This document shows, piece after piece, positions 8,030 to 16,648 of a stretch of 64,000 nucleotides of DNA. The number at the start of each line of letters is the position of its first letter. Position 1 is the stretch's first letter. The notes under the pieces were generated by a model. That model ran no database searches and was not told the origin of the DNA. It saw only the letters and a program-made list of their open reading frames with translations. The position numbers and the translations under genes were made by a program. The DNA comes from Xenophilus sp. L33 (lineage in GTDB: Bacteria; Pseudomonadota; Gammaproteobacteria; Burkholderiales; Burkholderiaceae_C), in contig NZ_LMUW01000221.1 in the NCBI RefSeq assembly GCF_009765735.1, positions 229,586 to 293,585 of the forward strand, read 5' to 3'.

Positions 8030-8806
8030 ATGACTGCTCCCCTGATTTCGCTCGAAGGCCGCACCGTCGTCGTCACCGGCGCCGGCCAGGGCATCGGCCG
8101 CGCCGCGGTCGAGCTGGTGGTCGAACTCGGCGGCAATGCCGTGGCGCTCGACCTCAACGCCGACACGCTCGAGGCCGCCACCGCCGCGCTGCCGCAGGAC
8201 AAGGTGCTGATGGTGGTCGGCAGCGTGGCCGATGCGGAGCTGGCCGCCTCGACGGTGGCGCAGGCGGTAGAGCGCTTCGGCGCGGTGCACGGGCTGGTCA
8301 ACAACGCCGGCATCATCCGCCCGGCCATGATCGAGAAGATGACGGTCAAGGAATGGCAGGACGTGATCGACGTCCACCTGACGGGCACCTTCTTCTGGCT
8401 GCAGGCGGTGGGCCGCCACATGGTGTCGCGCGCCAAGGGCGGCGATTCGAGCGGCGGCGCGATCGTCAACATCTCGTCCGACGCCGGCCGCAAGGGCTCG
8501 ATCGGCCAGGTCAACTACGCGGCCGCCAAGGCCGGCATGCTGGGCATCACCATGACCGCCGCGCGCGAATGGGGCCGCTACAACATCCGCACCAACTCCG
8601 TGTGCTTCGGCGTGGTCGAGACGCCGATGACCGAGGTGGTGCGCGGCGAGAAGTTCCGCGACAAGATGCTCGCGCAGATCCCGCTCGACCGCTGGGCCTC
8701 GCCGCAGGAAGTGGTGAAGACGGTCTGTTTCCTGCTGTCCGACGGCGCTTCGTACATCACCGGCCAGCACTTGGGTGTCAACGGGGGTTTTCACATCAGT
8801 CTGTAG
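8030..8806 (+). CDS. Short-chain dehydrogenase/reductase (SDR), FabG/hydroxyacyl-CoA dehydrogenase type
   Basis: A 258-residue classical SDR that oxidises or reduces a hydroxyl/keto group with NAD(P). The Rossmann motif TGAGQGIG follows the N-terminal strand, then NNAG, the catalytic Ser in VNISSDAG, and the YxxxK pair in NYAAAKAG. The C-terminal ITGQHLGVNGGF is typical. In an acyl-CoA cluster the expected job is 3-hydroxyacyl-CoA oxidation. The ATG at 8030 follows GACAAGAGACATCCGC. It is divergent from the thiolase operon, and the two acyl-CoA dehydrogenase genes begin 57 bases downstream, so this is probably the first gene of a plus-strand operon reaching about 15.0 kb. Confidence 0.9.
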   Translation: MTAPLISLEGRTVVVTGAGQGIGRAAVELVVELGGNAVALDLNADTLEAATAALPQDKVLMVVGSVADAELAASTVAQAVERFGAVHGLVNNAGIIRPAMIEKMTVKEWQDVIDVHLTGTFFWLQAVGRHMVSRAKGGDSSGGAIVNISSDAGRKGSIGQVNYAAAKAGMLGITMTAAREWGRYNIRTNSVCFGVVETPMTEVVRGEKFRDKMLAQIPLDRWASPQEVVKTVCFLLSDGASYITGQHLGVNGGFHISL

Positions 8807-8863
8807 TTTTCGAGGACTGCACACTTTCGCCCGACCGGCCCCGCAACCCTCAGGAGACTGGCC

Positions 8864-10036
8864 ATGAACCTGGCGCTCACGCCCGCGCAGGCGGCGTTCC
8901 GCGACGAAGTCCGCGCCTTCATCGACGCGCGCCTGCCCGACGAGATCCGCAGCCGCATGCGCGCCGGCCATCCCGCACGCAAGGAAGACATCGTGCTGTT
9001 CCAGCGCGCGCTCAACGAGCGCGGCTGGGCGGCGCCGCACTGGCCCAAGCGCTACGGCGGCGCCGAGCTGGGCCAGGTCGAACGCATGATCCTGATCGAC
9101 GAGCTGTACCGCGCGCCGGCGCCGCTGCCCTCGGTCTTCAACGTGATCATGCTGGGGCCGCTGCTGATGCGCTTCGGCACGCCGGCGCAGTGCGACCACT
9201 TCCTGCCGAAGCTGGCCAACCTCGACCTCTGGTTCTGCCAGGGCTTCTCGGAGCCGGGCGCCGGCTCCGACCTCGCTTCGCTGCGCACCGCGGCACGGCG
9301 CGACGGCGACCACTACGTGGTCAATGGCCAGAAGATCTGGACCAGCACCGCCCACGTCGCCGACTGGGCCTTCTGCCTGGTGCGCACCGAGCAGGCCGCG
9401 CGCAAACAGGACGGCATTTCCTTCCTGCTGGTCGACATGCGCACACCGGGCATCACGGTGCGGCCGATCATCTCGATCGACGGCTCGCACATCCTCAACG
9501 AGGTCTTCTTCGACGAGGTGCGGGTGCCGGTCGGGAACCTCGTGGGCGAGGAGGGCCGCGGCTGGGAATGCGCCAAGTTCCTGCTCGGCAACGAGCGCAC
9601 CGGCATCGCCAACGTCGGCCTCTGCCGCGAGCGGCTGGGCTATGCGCGCGAGCTGGCGCGCAGCCTCACGCAGGCCGGCCGGCCGCTGATCGAGGACACC
9701 GGGCTGCAATCCGAACTGGCGCTGCTCGATGCCGAGATCCGCGCGCTCGAGGTCACCAACTGGCGGCTGCTGATGGCGCCGGAGACCGGCCTGGCGGGCC
9801 AGGCCTTCGCCTCGGTGCTGAAGTTGAAGGGCACCGAGGTGCAGCAGGACGTGGCGGCGCTGCTCGCGCGCCTGGCCGGTCCCGCCGCGCTGGAGCGCCG
9901 GCCGGCCGAAGGCGAGGCCGGCATGCACTGGGCCGCGCCGCTCATGCCGCGCTACCTGCACTCGCGCGCCGCCAGCATCTACGGCGGCACCAGCGAGATC
10001 CAGAAGGACATCCTGGCCAAGGCCATCCTGGGCTGA
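8864..10036 (+). CDS. Acyl-CoA dehydrogenase, likely catalytic subunit of a heteromeric pair
   Basis: A 390-residue FAD-dependent acyl-CoA dehydrogenase that would introduce an alpha-beta double bond and pass electrons to ETF. The FAD-contacting loop is present (FSEPGAGSDLASLRT, then GQKIWTSTAHVADW). The C-terminus carries ASIYGGTSEIQKDILAKAILG. This form, with YGGT in place of YEGT, is frequent in subunits of two-gene dehydrogenases used on bulky substrates such as steroid side chains. A Shine-Dalgarno-like CAGGAG precedes the start. The next dehydrogenase begins 3 bases after its stop, strongly suggesting a heteromer. Confidence 0.92.
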   Translation: MNLALTPAQAAFRDEVRAFIDARLPDEIRSRMRAGHPARKEDIVLFQRALNERGWAAPHWPKRYGGAELGQVERMILIDELYRAPAPLPSVFNVIMLGPLLMRFGTPAQCDHFLPKLANLDLWFCQGFSEPGAGSDLASLRTAARRDGDHYVVNGQKIWTSTAHVADWAFCLVRTEQAARKQDGISFLLVDMRTPGITVRPIISIDGSHILNEVFFDEVRVPVGNLVGEEGRGWECAKFLLGNERTGIANVGLCRERLGYARELARSLTQAGRPLIEDTGLQSELALLDAEIRALEVTNWRLLMAPETGLAGQAFASVLKLKGTEVQQDVAALLARLAGPAALERRPAEGEAGMHWAAPLMPRYLHSRAASIYGGTSEIQKDILAKAILG

Positions 10037-10039
10037 CAC

Positions 10040-11176
10040 ATGAATTTCGAACTGAGCGAAGAACAGGTCCAGCTGCAGGACAGCGTCGGCCGCCTGCTGG
10101 CCGACAGCTACACCTTCGAGCAGCGCCGCGCGATCGCGGCGAGCGCCGAAGGCTGGAGCCCCGCCGTGTGGCGCCAGTTGTGCGAACTCGGCCTGGCGGG
10201 CCTCTGCATCGACGAGGCCGCCGGCGGCTTCGGCGGCCGCGCGGCCGACCTCGGGCCGGTGCTGCAAACCTTCGGCCGCGCGCTGCTGCTCGAACCGTTC
10301 ATGGCCTCCGCCGTGCTCGGTGCCACCGCTCTGCAGCAGGCGGCCGATGCATCGACTCGCGAACGCCTGCTGCCGAAGGTGGCAAGCGGCGAGACGATCC
10401 TGGCCTGGGCCGACGACGAGCCGGCGGCCCGCCATGCGCCGCTGTGGGTCGAGACGAAGGCCGTGCGCGACGGCGAGCGCTGGCGCCTGCACGGCCTGAA
10501 GTCCAACGTGCAGCACGCCGCCGCCGCGGATGCGCTGGTGGTCGTCGCGCGCAGCGCCGGCGCGCCGGCGGAGCGTGACGGACTCGGCCTGTTCCTGGTC
10601 GAGCGTGGCGCCGCCGGACTGCAGCGCCGCGACTTCCGCCTGGTCGACGACACGCCCGCCGCCGAGCTGACCTTCGAAGGCGTCGAGGCAACCCCGCTCG
10701 GCGATCCGACGCAAGGCTGGAACGCCATCGAGGCCGTCCGCGCGGCCGGCATCGCGGCGCTGTGCGCCGACGCGGTCGGCGCGATGGAAGGCGCCTATGC
10801 CTTGACGATGGAATACCTGCGCACCCGCAAGCAGTTCGGCCGGCTGCTCGGCGAGAACCAGGCGCTGCGCCATCGCGCCGCCGAGATGCTGGTGAGCCTG
10901 GAGGTCGCCAGAAGCATGGCCGGTCTCGCCGCCGCCGTGCTCGACGACCCCGCGACGGTCGAGCCGGGCGACCTGCTGCGCGCCAAGCTGATCATCGGCC
11001 GCCACGGCCGCAGCCTCTGCCAGAGCGCGATCCAGCTGCACGGCGGCATCGGCATGACCGAGGAATACGCGGTCGGCCATTACCTGCGCCGCCTGCTGGT
11101 CATCGACCAGACGTTCGGCGATGCCGCGAGCCAGGCCGCGCGGCTGGCCGACCTGCTGGAGGCGCGCCATGGCTGA
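10040..11176 (+). CDS. Acyl-CoA dehydrogenase, likely non-catalytic partner subunit
   Basis: A 378-residue acyl-CoA dehydrogenase family protein starting 3 bases after its partner. The C-terminal helical domain is well conserved (EYLRTRKQFGRLLGENQALRHR as separate short motifs, then QLHGGIGMTEEYAVGHYLRR). The FAD-binding middle region is degenerate, however. Where the partner has EPGAGSD, this protein reads AWADDEPAARH. Such division of labour is known for alpha2-beta2 dehydrogenases of the FadE26/27 kind, where one subunit supplies the base and the other completes the FAD pocket. Its stop overlaps the next gene by 8 bases. Confidence 0.9.
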   Translation: MNFELSEEQVQLQDSVGRLLADSYTFEQRRAIAASAEGWSPAVWRQLCELGLAGLCIDEAAGGFGGRAADLGPVLQTFGRALLLEPFMASAVLGATALQQAADASTRERLLPKVASGETILAWADDEPAARHAPLWVETKAVRDGERWRLHGLKSNVQHAAAADALVVVARSAGAPAERDGLGLFLVERGAAGLQRRDFRLVDDTPAAELTFEGVEATPLGDPTQGWNAIEAVRAAGIAALCADAVGAMEGAYALTMEYLRTRKQFGRLLGENQALRHRAAEMLVSLEVARSMAGLAAAVLDDPATVEPGDLLRAKLIIGRHGRSLCQSAIQLHGGIGMTEEYAVGHYLRRLLVIDQTFGDAASQAARLADLLEARHG

Positions 11177-12014
11177 GTTCAAGACCCTGCGCTACGCGCT
11201 CGACGAAGGCGTGGCGACCCTGACCCTCCACCGGCCGGAGTCGAAGAACGCGATCGATCCGACCATGGCCGACGAACTGGGCGACCTGCTGGCCGCGATC
11301 CGCGCCGACGAGGCCGTGCGCGTGCTGGTGCTGGCCGGCGCGGGTGGCGCCTTCTGCGCCGGCGGCGACGTGCGCGGCATGAATGCCTCGACCAGCGCCG
11401 GCCCGCGCAGCGCGGCGCAGATCCGCGCCGGCATGGCGCGCTACCGCCGTCTCACGCTGGAGCTCATGGGCCTGGACAAGCCCGTGATCGCCGCGGTCGA
11501 CGGCGTCGCCTACGGTGCCGGCTTCAGCCTGGCGCTGATGGCCGACATCGTGCTGCTGAGCGAACGCGCGCGGTTGTGCATGGTGTTCCAGCGCATCGGC
11601 CTGGTGCCCGATTGCGGCGCCTTCTTCACCCTGCCGCGCGCGGTGGGGCTGCAGCGCGCCAAGGAGCTGATCTTCTCGGCGCGCGAGATCGGTGCCGCCG
11701 AGGCGCAAGGCATGGGCATCGCGCTCGAAGTGCTGCCGCCCGATGCGCTGCTGGCGCGCGCGCAGGACATGGCGCGCAGCTTCTGCGGCGCCAACGGCGT
11801 GGCGCTGAGCCTGTCCAAGCAGGCCCTCAACGCGTCGCTGCAGAGCGACCTGGCGACCGTGCTCGACATGGAAGCCGCCGGCCAGGGCATCGCCGGCAGC
11901 AGCGACTACCTCAAGGAAGCGGCACGGCGCTTCGTCGCCAAGGAGCCGGCGCAGTTCCGCTGGCCTCCCGCACTTGCAGCCGCTCCGACAGCTCCGAAGA
12001 ACCCAGGAACCTGA
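11169..12014 (+). CDS. Enoyl-CoA hydratase/isomerase, PaaG-like
   Basis: A 281-residue crotonase. The motifs are ATLTLHRPESKNAID, the oxyanion loop GGAFCAGGDVRGM, and VDGVAYGAGFSLALMADIVL. The segment CMVFQRIGLVPDCGAFF has Asp rather than Glu at the active-site position, as in the PaaG isomerases that shift double bonds in ring-derived enoyl-CoAs. It overlaps the preceding dehydrogenase gene by 8 bases, so translation is coupled. The C-terminal PALAAAPTAPKNPGT tail is low-complexity and not part of the fold. Confidence 0.88.
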   Translation: MAEFKTLRYALDEGVATLTLHRPESKNAIDPTMADELGDLLAAIRADEAVRVLVLAGAGGAFCAGGDVRGMNASTSAGPRSAAQIRAGMARYRRLTLELMGLDKPVIAAVDGVAYGAGFSLALMADIVLLSERARLCMVFQRIGLVPDCGAFFTLPRAVGLQRAKELIFSAREIGAAEAQGMGIALEVLPPDALLARAQDMARSFCGANGVALSLSKQALNASLQSDLATVLDMEAAGQGIAGSSDYLKEAARRFVAKEPAQFRWPPALAAAPTAPKNPGT

Positions 12015-12018
12015 ACCG

Positions 12019-12885
12019 ATGCTCGACTACGAGAAGACCCGCAACTTCCGCTTCGCCGAAGTCCGCCACGGCTACACCGCGCGCGACACGATCCTCTATT
12101 CGCTCGGCCTGGGCTTCGGCGCCGACCCGATGAACCGCGCCGAGCTGCCCTTCGTCTACGAGAAGAACCTGGTCGCGATGCCGACCATGGTCAGCGTGCT
12201 GGCCTCGCCCGGCTTCTGGATGCGCGACCACCCGGAGCTCGGCATCGACGCGGTGAAGATCGTGCACGGCGAGCAGAGCGTCACCCTGCATGCCGAGCTG
12301 CCGCCGGCGGCGACCGTGATCGGCCGCTCGCGCGTCGTGCGCATCGTCGACAAGGGCGAAGGCAAGGGTGCGGTGCTGCACACCGAACGGCAGATCGTCA
12401 ACGAGGCCAACGGCGAACTGCTGGCGACGGTCGAGCAGACCGTCTTCTGCCGCGGCGACGGCGGCTTCTCCAGGCAGGGCGGCGGCGACGAGGCCGCGCC
12501 GCCTTTCGAGGCCACACCCGACGGCGCGCCCGAAGCGGTCTTCGACCTGCCGACCCGCGCCGACGCGGCGCTGCTCTACCGCCTCTCGGGCGACCTGAAT
12601 CCGTTGCATGCCGACCCCGACATCGCCGCCAAGGCCGGCTTCCCGAAGCCGATCCTGCACGGCCTGGCGACCTTCGGCATCGCCGGCCGCGCGCTGGTTG
12701 CGAACTTCGGCGGCCACGATCCGCGGCGCCTGAAGTCGCTGCGCGCGCGCATGTCCTCGCCGGTGTTCCCCGGCGAGACGATCCGCGTCGAATGCTGGCG
12801 CCGCGACGGCGGCGTCGCCTTCCGCGCCAAGGTGGTCGAGCGCGAGGTGACGGTGCTCACGCACGGCCACGCCGCGATCGCCTGA
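12019..12885 (+). CDS. MaoC-like enoyl-CoA hydratase 2 (double hot-dog)
   Basis: A 288-residue double hot-dog protein of the MaoC/hydratase-2 family. The C-terminal half carries the hydratase-2 signature YRLSGDLNPLHADPDIA followed by GFPKPILHGLATFG, containing the catalytic Asp and His. The N-terminal half is the diverged non-catalytic hot-dog. It would hydrate a trans-2-enoyl-CoA to the R-3-hydroxyacyl-CoA. It starts 4 bases after the PaaG-like gene and is followed 17 bases later by the acyl-CoA ligase. Having both crotonase and MaoC types in one operon suggests two different hydration or isomerisation steps. Confidence 0.92.
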   Translation: MLDYEKTRNFRFAEVRHGYTARDTILYSLGLGFGADPMNRAELPFVYEKNLVAMPTMVSVLASPGFWMRDHPELGIDAVKIVHGEQSVTLHAELPPAATVIGRSRVVRIVDKGEGKGAVLHTERQIVNEANGELLATVEQTVFCRGDGGFSRQGGGDEAAPPFEATPDGAPEAVFDLPTRADAALLYRLSGDLNPLHADPDIAAKAGFPKPILHGLATFGIAGRALVANFGGHDPRRLKSLRARMSSPVFPGETIRVECWRRDGGVAFRAKVVEREVTVLTHGHAAIA

Positions 12886-12902
12886 ACGCACGTGGACACT
12901 CG

Positions 12903-15038
12903 ATGAACCGCCCGCTCTACTGCTACGCCGAGACCCGGCGCCTGTTCGATCCGGCCAGCATCGCGATCGTCGGCGCCTCGCCCAACGCGGCTTCCTTCGG
13001 CGCCCGCACGCTGGCCAACCTGCACGGCTACACCGGCCGCATCCATCTGGTGAACGGCAAGTACGACCGCATCGGCGAGCGCCCTTGCGTCGCCGCGCTG
13101 GCCGACATCGGCGAGGTGCCCGACTGCGTCTTCATCGCGGTGCCGCGCGACGCGGTGCGCCCGGTGGTCGAGGAATGCGTGCGGCTCGGCGTCGGCGGCG
13201 TGGTCATCTTCGCTTCCGGCTTCGGCGAGAGCGAGGACCCGGCCCACCAGCAACTGCAGCGCGACCTGGTCGCGATGACCGCCGGCACGCCGACCCGGCT
13301 GCTCGGTCCCAACTGCCTCGGCTCGATGAACGCGGTGACCGGCCTGCTGGCCACCTTCGCGCTCATTCCCGAGCGCATGCGCATCGAGGGCTGCCGCTCG
13401 ATCGGGTTGATCAGCCAGTCGGGCGCGCTCGGCGTCGGCTTGTCGCAGGCGGTGGAGCTCGGCGTCTCCTTCAGCCACGTGCTGACCCTGGGCAACGGCT
13501 GCGACGTCGACGTCGCCGACGAGATCGCGTTCCTGGCCGAGGACCCTTCCTGCGACGTCATCGCCTGCGTCTTCGAGGGCACCACGGCGCCGGCCCGGCT
13601 GCTCGAGGCCGGTGCGCTGGCGCGCCGCCAGGGCAAGGCGGTGGTGGTCTTCAAGCTGGCGACCGGCGCCAGCGGCGCCGAGGCGGCGCTCTCGCACACC
13701 GGGGCGCTGGCCGGTTCGGCCGCCGGCTACGACGCGCTCTTCGAGCGGGCCGGCTTCATCCCGGTCGATCACTTCGAGGCGCTGCTCGAGACCGCCGCCT
13801 TCTTCGCCAAGGCGCCGCGCGCCAAGGCCGCCGGCGTGGCGGTGCTGACGCCTTCGGGCGGCGCCGGCATCATGGCCGCCGACCAGGCCGAAGTGCACGG
13901 CGTGCCGCTGCCGCAGCCGGGGCCCGAACTGAAGGCGTTGCTCGAATCGCACATCCCCGAATTCGGCGCCGCGCGCAATCCCTGCGACGTCACGGCGCAG
14001 ATCCTCAACAACCCGCTGTCCTTCCCGGCCTGCGCCGAAGCCTTCCTGAAGGAAGCCGACATCGGCGCGATCGCCACGCCCTACACCACCGCGATGGAGT
14101 CGAGCGCGAAGCGCACCGTCGCGCTGGCCGAGATGGCGCGCGAGCACGGCAAGATGGCCTGCTGCTACCTGCTGACCGGCTGGCTCGAAGGGCCGGGCAC
14201 GAAGCTGATGGAACTCAGCCCGCACCTGGCGCTGTTCCGCTCGACCTCGCGCTGCTTCGCCACCCTGGCGGCCTGGCATCGCTGGTCGGCGCGCCTGGAT
14301 CGCGGCGACGACATCGCGACCGCTTCGCTGGGCGAGGCCGAGTCGGGCGCAGTGCAACGCGAGCTGGCGGCGGCCGGCACCGAGCGCACCTTGTCCGAAG
14401 GGCCCGCCAAGCGCCTGCTGCAGGCCGCGGGCGTGCCGATGGTCGACAACTGGCTGGTCGCCGATGCCGATGCCGCGGTCGCCGCTGCCGAGGTGCTCGG
14501 CTATCCGGTGGCGCTCAAGGTCGACACGCCCGACCTGCCGCACAAGACCGAGGCCGGCGTGCTGCGCCTGAACCTGAAGGACGCCGCCGCGGTGCGCGAC
14601 GCCTTCGCCGCGGTGATGGCCAACGCGTTGAAGGCCACCACCGCCGGGCGCATCCACGGCGTGCTGGTGCAGCCGATGATCCCGCAGGGCCTGGAGATCA
14701 TGGTCGGCGCGCGGGTCGATGCGCTCTTCGGTCCGATGATCGTGGTCGGCCTCGGCGGCGTGATGGTCGAGCTCTTGAAGGACACGGCGGTGGCGCTGGC
14801 GCCGGTCGACCGCCAGGGCGCGAAGGCGCTGCTGCAGCGGCTGCGCGGCCATGCACTGCTGCAAGGCTTCCGCGGCAGCGCCGCGATCGACCTGGACGCG
14901 CTGGCCGACACCGTCTCGCGCATCTCGCGCCTCATCCACCAGGAGCGCGAACGAATCGCCGAGATCGATGTCAACCCGGTGATCTGCAGCCCTTCGGGCG
15001 TGATCGCGGTCGATGCGCTGGTGGTCCGCCAGGGCTGA
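12903..15038 (+). CDS. Acetate--CoA ligase family protein, ADP-forming acyl-CoA synthetase
   Basis: A 711-residue fused ADP-forming acyl-CoA synthetase. The order is a CoA-binding Rossmann domain (FDPASIAIVGASPN; LLGPNCLGSMN), a succinyl-CoA-ligase-like flavodoxin domain (SQSGALGVGLSQAVELG; the phospho-His region SHTGALAGSAAGYDALFERA), and a C-terminal ATP-grasp domain (YPVALKVDTPDLPHKTEAGV). It activates an acid to its CoA thioester, or runs backwards to recover ATP. It is probably the entry or exit enzyme of the acyl-CoA route. The start at 12903 (MNRPLYCY) fits the family; 17 bases separate it from the MaoC gene. Confidence 0.9.
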   Translation: MNRPLYCYAETRRLFDPASIAIVGASPNAASFGARTLANLHGYTGRIHLVNGKYDRIGERPCVAALADIGEVPDCVFIAVPRDAVRPVVEECVRLGVGGVVIFASGFGESEDPAHQQLQRDLVAMTAGTPTRLLGPNCLGSMNAVTGLLATFALIPERMRIEGCRSIGLISQSGALGVGLSQAVELGVSFSHVLTLGNGCDVDVADEIAFLAEDPSCDVIACVFEGTTAPARLLEAGALARRQGKAVVVFKLATGASGAEAALSHTGALAGSAAGYDALFERAGFIPVDHFEALLETAAFFAKAPRAKAAGVAVLTPSGGAGIMAADQAEVHGVPLPQPGPELKALLESHIPEFGAARNPCDVTAQILNNPLSFPACAEAFLKEADIGAIATPYTTAMESSAKRTVALAEMAREHGKMACCYLLTGWLEGPGTKLMELSPHLALFRSTSRCFATLAAWHRWSARLDRGDDIATASLGEAESGAVQRELAAAGTERTLSEGPAKRLLQAAGVPMVDNWLVADADAAVAAAEVLGYPVALKVDTPDLPHKTEAGVLRLNLKDAAAVRDAFAAVMANALKATTAGRIHGVLVQPMIPQGLEIMVGARVDALFGPMIVVGLGGVMVELLKDTAVALAPVDRQGAKALLQRLRGHALLQGFRGSAAIDLDALADTVSRISRLIHQERERIAEIDVNPVICSPSGVIAVDALVVRQG

Positions 15039-15072
15039 CGACCGACTTCCAATTTTCATAAAGAGGCAAACC

Positions 15073-16314
15073 ATGAAACTCAGAACCCGTGTGCTCCCCC
15101 TCGTGCTGATGATCGGTGCCGCCTGCGTCGGCAGCGCCACCGCCGAAGTGGTCAAGATCGCCCAGATCGATCCCTTCACCGGCCCGGCCGCCGGCATCAA
15201 CGAGAACAACGTCCACATGCTCCAGTACGCGATCTCGATCGCCAACAAGGAACATTGGGCCGGCCCGAACATCACCTTCCAGGACGTGCCCTTCGACAAC
15301 AAGGGCACCTCGCAGGAAGCGATCGCGCAGCTCAACAACGCGACCGACCAGGGCATCCACTTCGTGACGCAGGGGCTGAGTTCCTCGATCGGCCTGGCGC
15401 TGAGCGATGCCGCCGCCAAGTTCAACGAGCGCAATCCGGGCAAGGAGGTGCTCTACCTCACGCCGACCAACACCGCGCCCGAGATCACCGGCGAGCGGTG
15501 CAACTTCTGGGCCTTCCGCTTCGACTCGAACCAGGACATGAAGGTCAAGGCGCTGATGACCGCGCTGGCCGAGAACAAGTCGATCAAGAAGGTCTACCTC
15601 ATCAACCAGAACTACGCGATGGGCCAGCAGACCAGCGCCGCTGCCAAGCGCGAGCTGAAGGTGCTGCGCCCGGACATCGAGATCGTCGGCGACGACCTGA
15701 CGCCGATGCTGGCGGTGAAGGACTTCTCGCCCTACGTGGCGAAGATCAAGGCCTCCGGCGCCCAGGCGGTGGTCACCGCCAACTGGAGCGGCGACCTCAC
15801 GCTCCTGATCAAGGCGGCCAAGGACTCGGCGCTGAACGTGCCCTTCTACACGGTCAACGCGGCCACCACCGGCATCCCGGCGGCGCTGGCGGCGGCCCAG
15901 TCGGAGAACGTCAAGCTGGTGACCTACTGGGTGCCGAACGACGACGTCAAGGCCTCCGCGCCGCTGGTCGATCCGTTCAAGGCCAAGTACAACGACGACT
16001 TCACCAACCTGCCCTGGTACACGCTGGTCCGCATGCTGTCGCAGGCCATCAAGGACGCCGGCACCACCCAGCCCGCGGCGGTCGCCAAGGCGCTGGAGAA
16101 CGTCAAGATCGAGGCGATCAACGGCACCGTCCAGATGCGTGCCGCCGACCACCAGATCCAGCAGCCGCTGGTGATCGCCGACTGGACCAAGAGCGACCCG
16201 AAGACGGCGCCGTACGACCTCGAGAAGACCGGCTACGGCTTCAAGACCACGCAGCGCATCCCGGCGTCGGAAGCCGAACTGCCGTCGACCTGCCAGATGA
16301 AGCGGCCGGGCTGA
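15073..16314 (+). CDS. Branched-chain-type ABC transporter substrate-binding protein (orphan)
   Basis: A 413-residue type I periplasmic binding protein of the LivK/Leu-Ile-Val family. A cleavable signal peptide ends near SATA-EVVKIA, and the mature start VVKIAQIDPFTGPAAG is characteristic. It is likely the sensor or capture protein for the substrate of the preceding catabolic operon (34 bases downstream of the acyl-CoA ligase, ribosome site AAGAGGCAAACC). No permease or ATPase gene adjoins it. The nearest complete Liv system lies at 31.6-36.1 kb and could serve it, but that is inference. Confidence 0.9.
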   Translation: MKLRTRVLPLVLMIGAACVGSATAEVVKIAQIDPFTGPAAGINENNVHMLQYAISIANKEHWAGPNITFQDVPFDNKGTSQEAIAQLNNATDQGIHFVTQGLSSSIGLALSDAAAKFNERNPGKEVLYLTPTNTAPEITGERCNFWAFRFDSNQDMKVKALMTALAENKSIKKVYLINQNYAMGQQTSAAAKRELKVLRPDIEIVGDDLTPMLAVKDFSPYVAKIKASGAQAVVTANWSGDLTLLIKAAKDSALNVPFYTVNAATTGIPAALAAAQSENVKLVTYWVPNDDVKASAPLVDPFKAKYNDDFTNLPWYTLVRMLSQAIKDAGTTQPAAVAKALENVKIEAINGTVQMRAADHQIQQPLVIADWTKSDPKTAPYDLEKTGYGFKTTQRIPASEAELPSTCQMKRPG

Positions 16315-16360
16315 CGCGCCTGTCAGATCGGGCGGCCGGATTCGTGCAAAAATTCCGGCC

Positions 16361-16558
16361 ATGGATCCAGTCACCGCCATCGACCGCTACGAACCCGACT
16401 ACGCCCAGCAGTGCGAAATCTGCGGGACGTCTCCCATCGTGACCGGCACCCGCGCCGGCGCAGTGGTCTACCGTTCGACCATGTGCGGCCCGTGTCTCTG
16501 GAGCGAGCCGAAGGCGGCCGATCCGGCGACCTGGAACGAAGACGCCCACGGCGGCTGA
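16361..16558 (+). CDS. Small cysteine-motif protein of unknown function
   Basis: A 65-residue protein, acidic and soluble, with CEICG near residue 18 and MCGPC near residue 42. The two CxxC-type pairs could hold one zinc ion, giving a minimal zinc-ribbon knuckle. I recognise no named family. The frame has the coding character of its neighbours and a plausible ATG 46 bases after the binding-protein stop. It could belong to that operon's tail or be independent. Confidence 0.55.
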   Translation: MDPVTAIDRYEPDYAQQCEICGTSPIVTGTRAGAVVYRSTMCGPCLWSEPKAADPATWNEDAHGG

Positions 16559-16648
16559 GCCCTCGAGCCCGCCTCTGCCGCGCGCCATGCAGCTCCGGAC
16601 GCGGCACTCTCCTACGCACCGGCGCTGAATCACTTGCGTAAGAGCGGC

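Noticed and set aside
8008-11182. Long minus-strand frames opposite the SDR and acyl-CoA dehydrogenase genes, up to about 1060 codons.
   Set aside because: They are shadows of well-conserved plus-strand enzymes; the translations are His/Arg/Ala-rich and match no motif.
13085-15061. A 658-codon alternate plus-strand frame inside the acyl-CoA ligase gene.
   Set aside because: It is an Arg/Gly-rich out-of-frame reading of the ligase, whose own frame has the full set of motifs.
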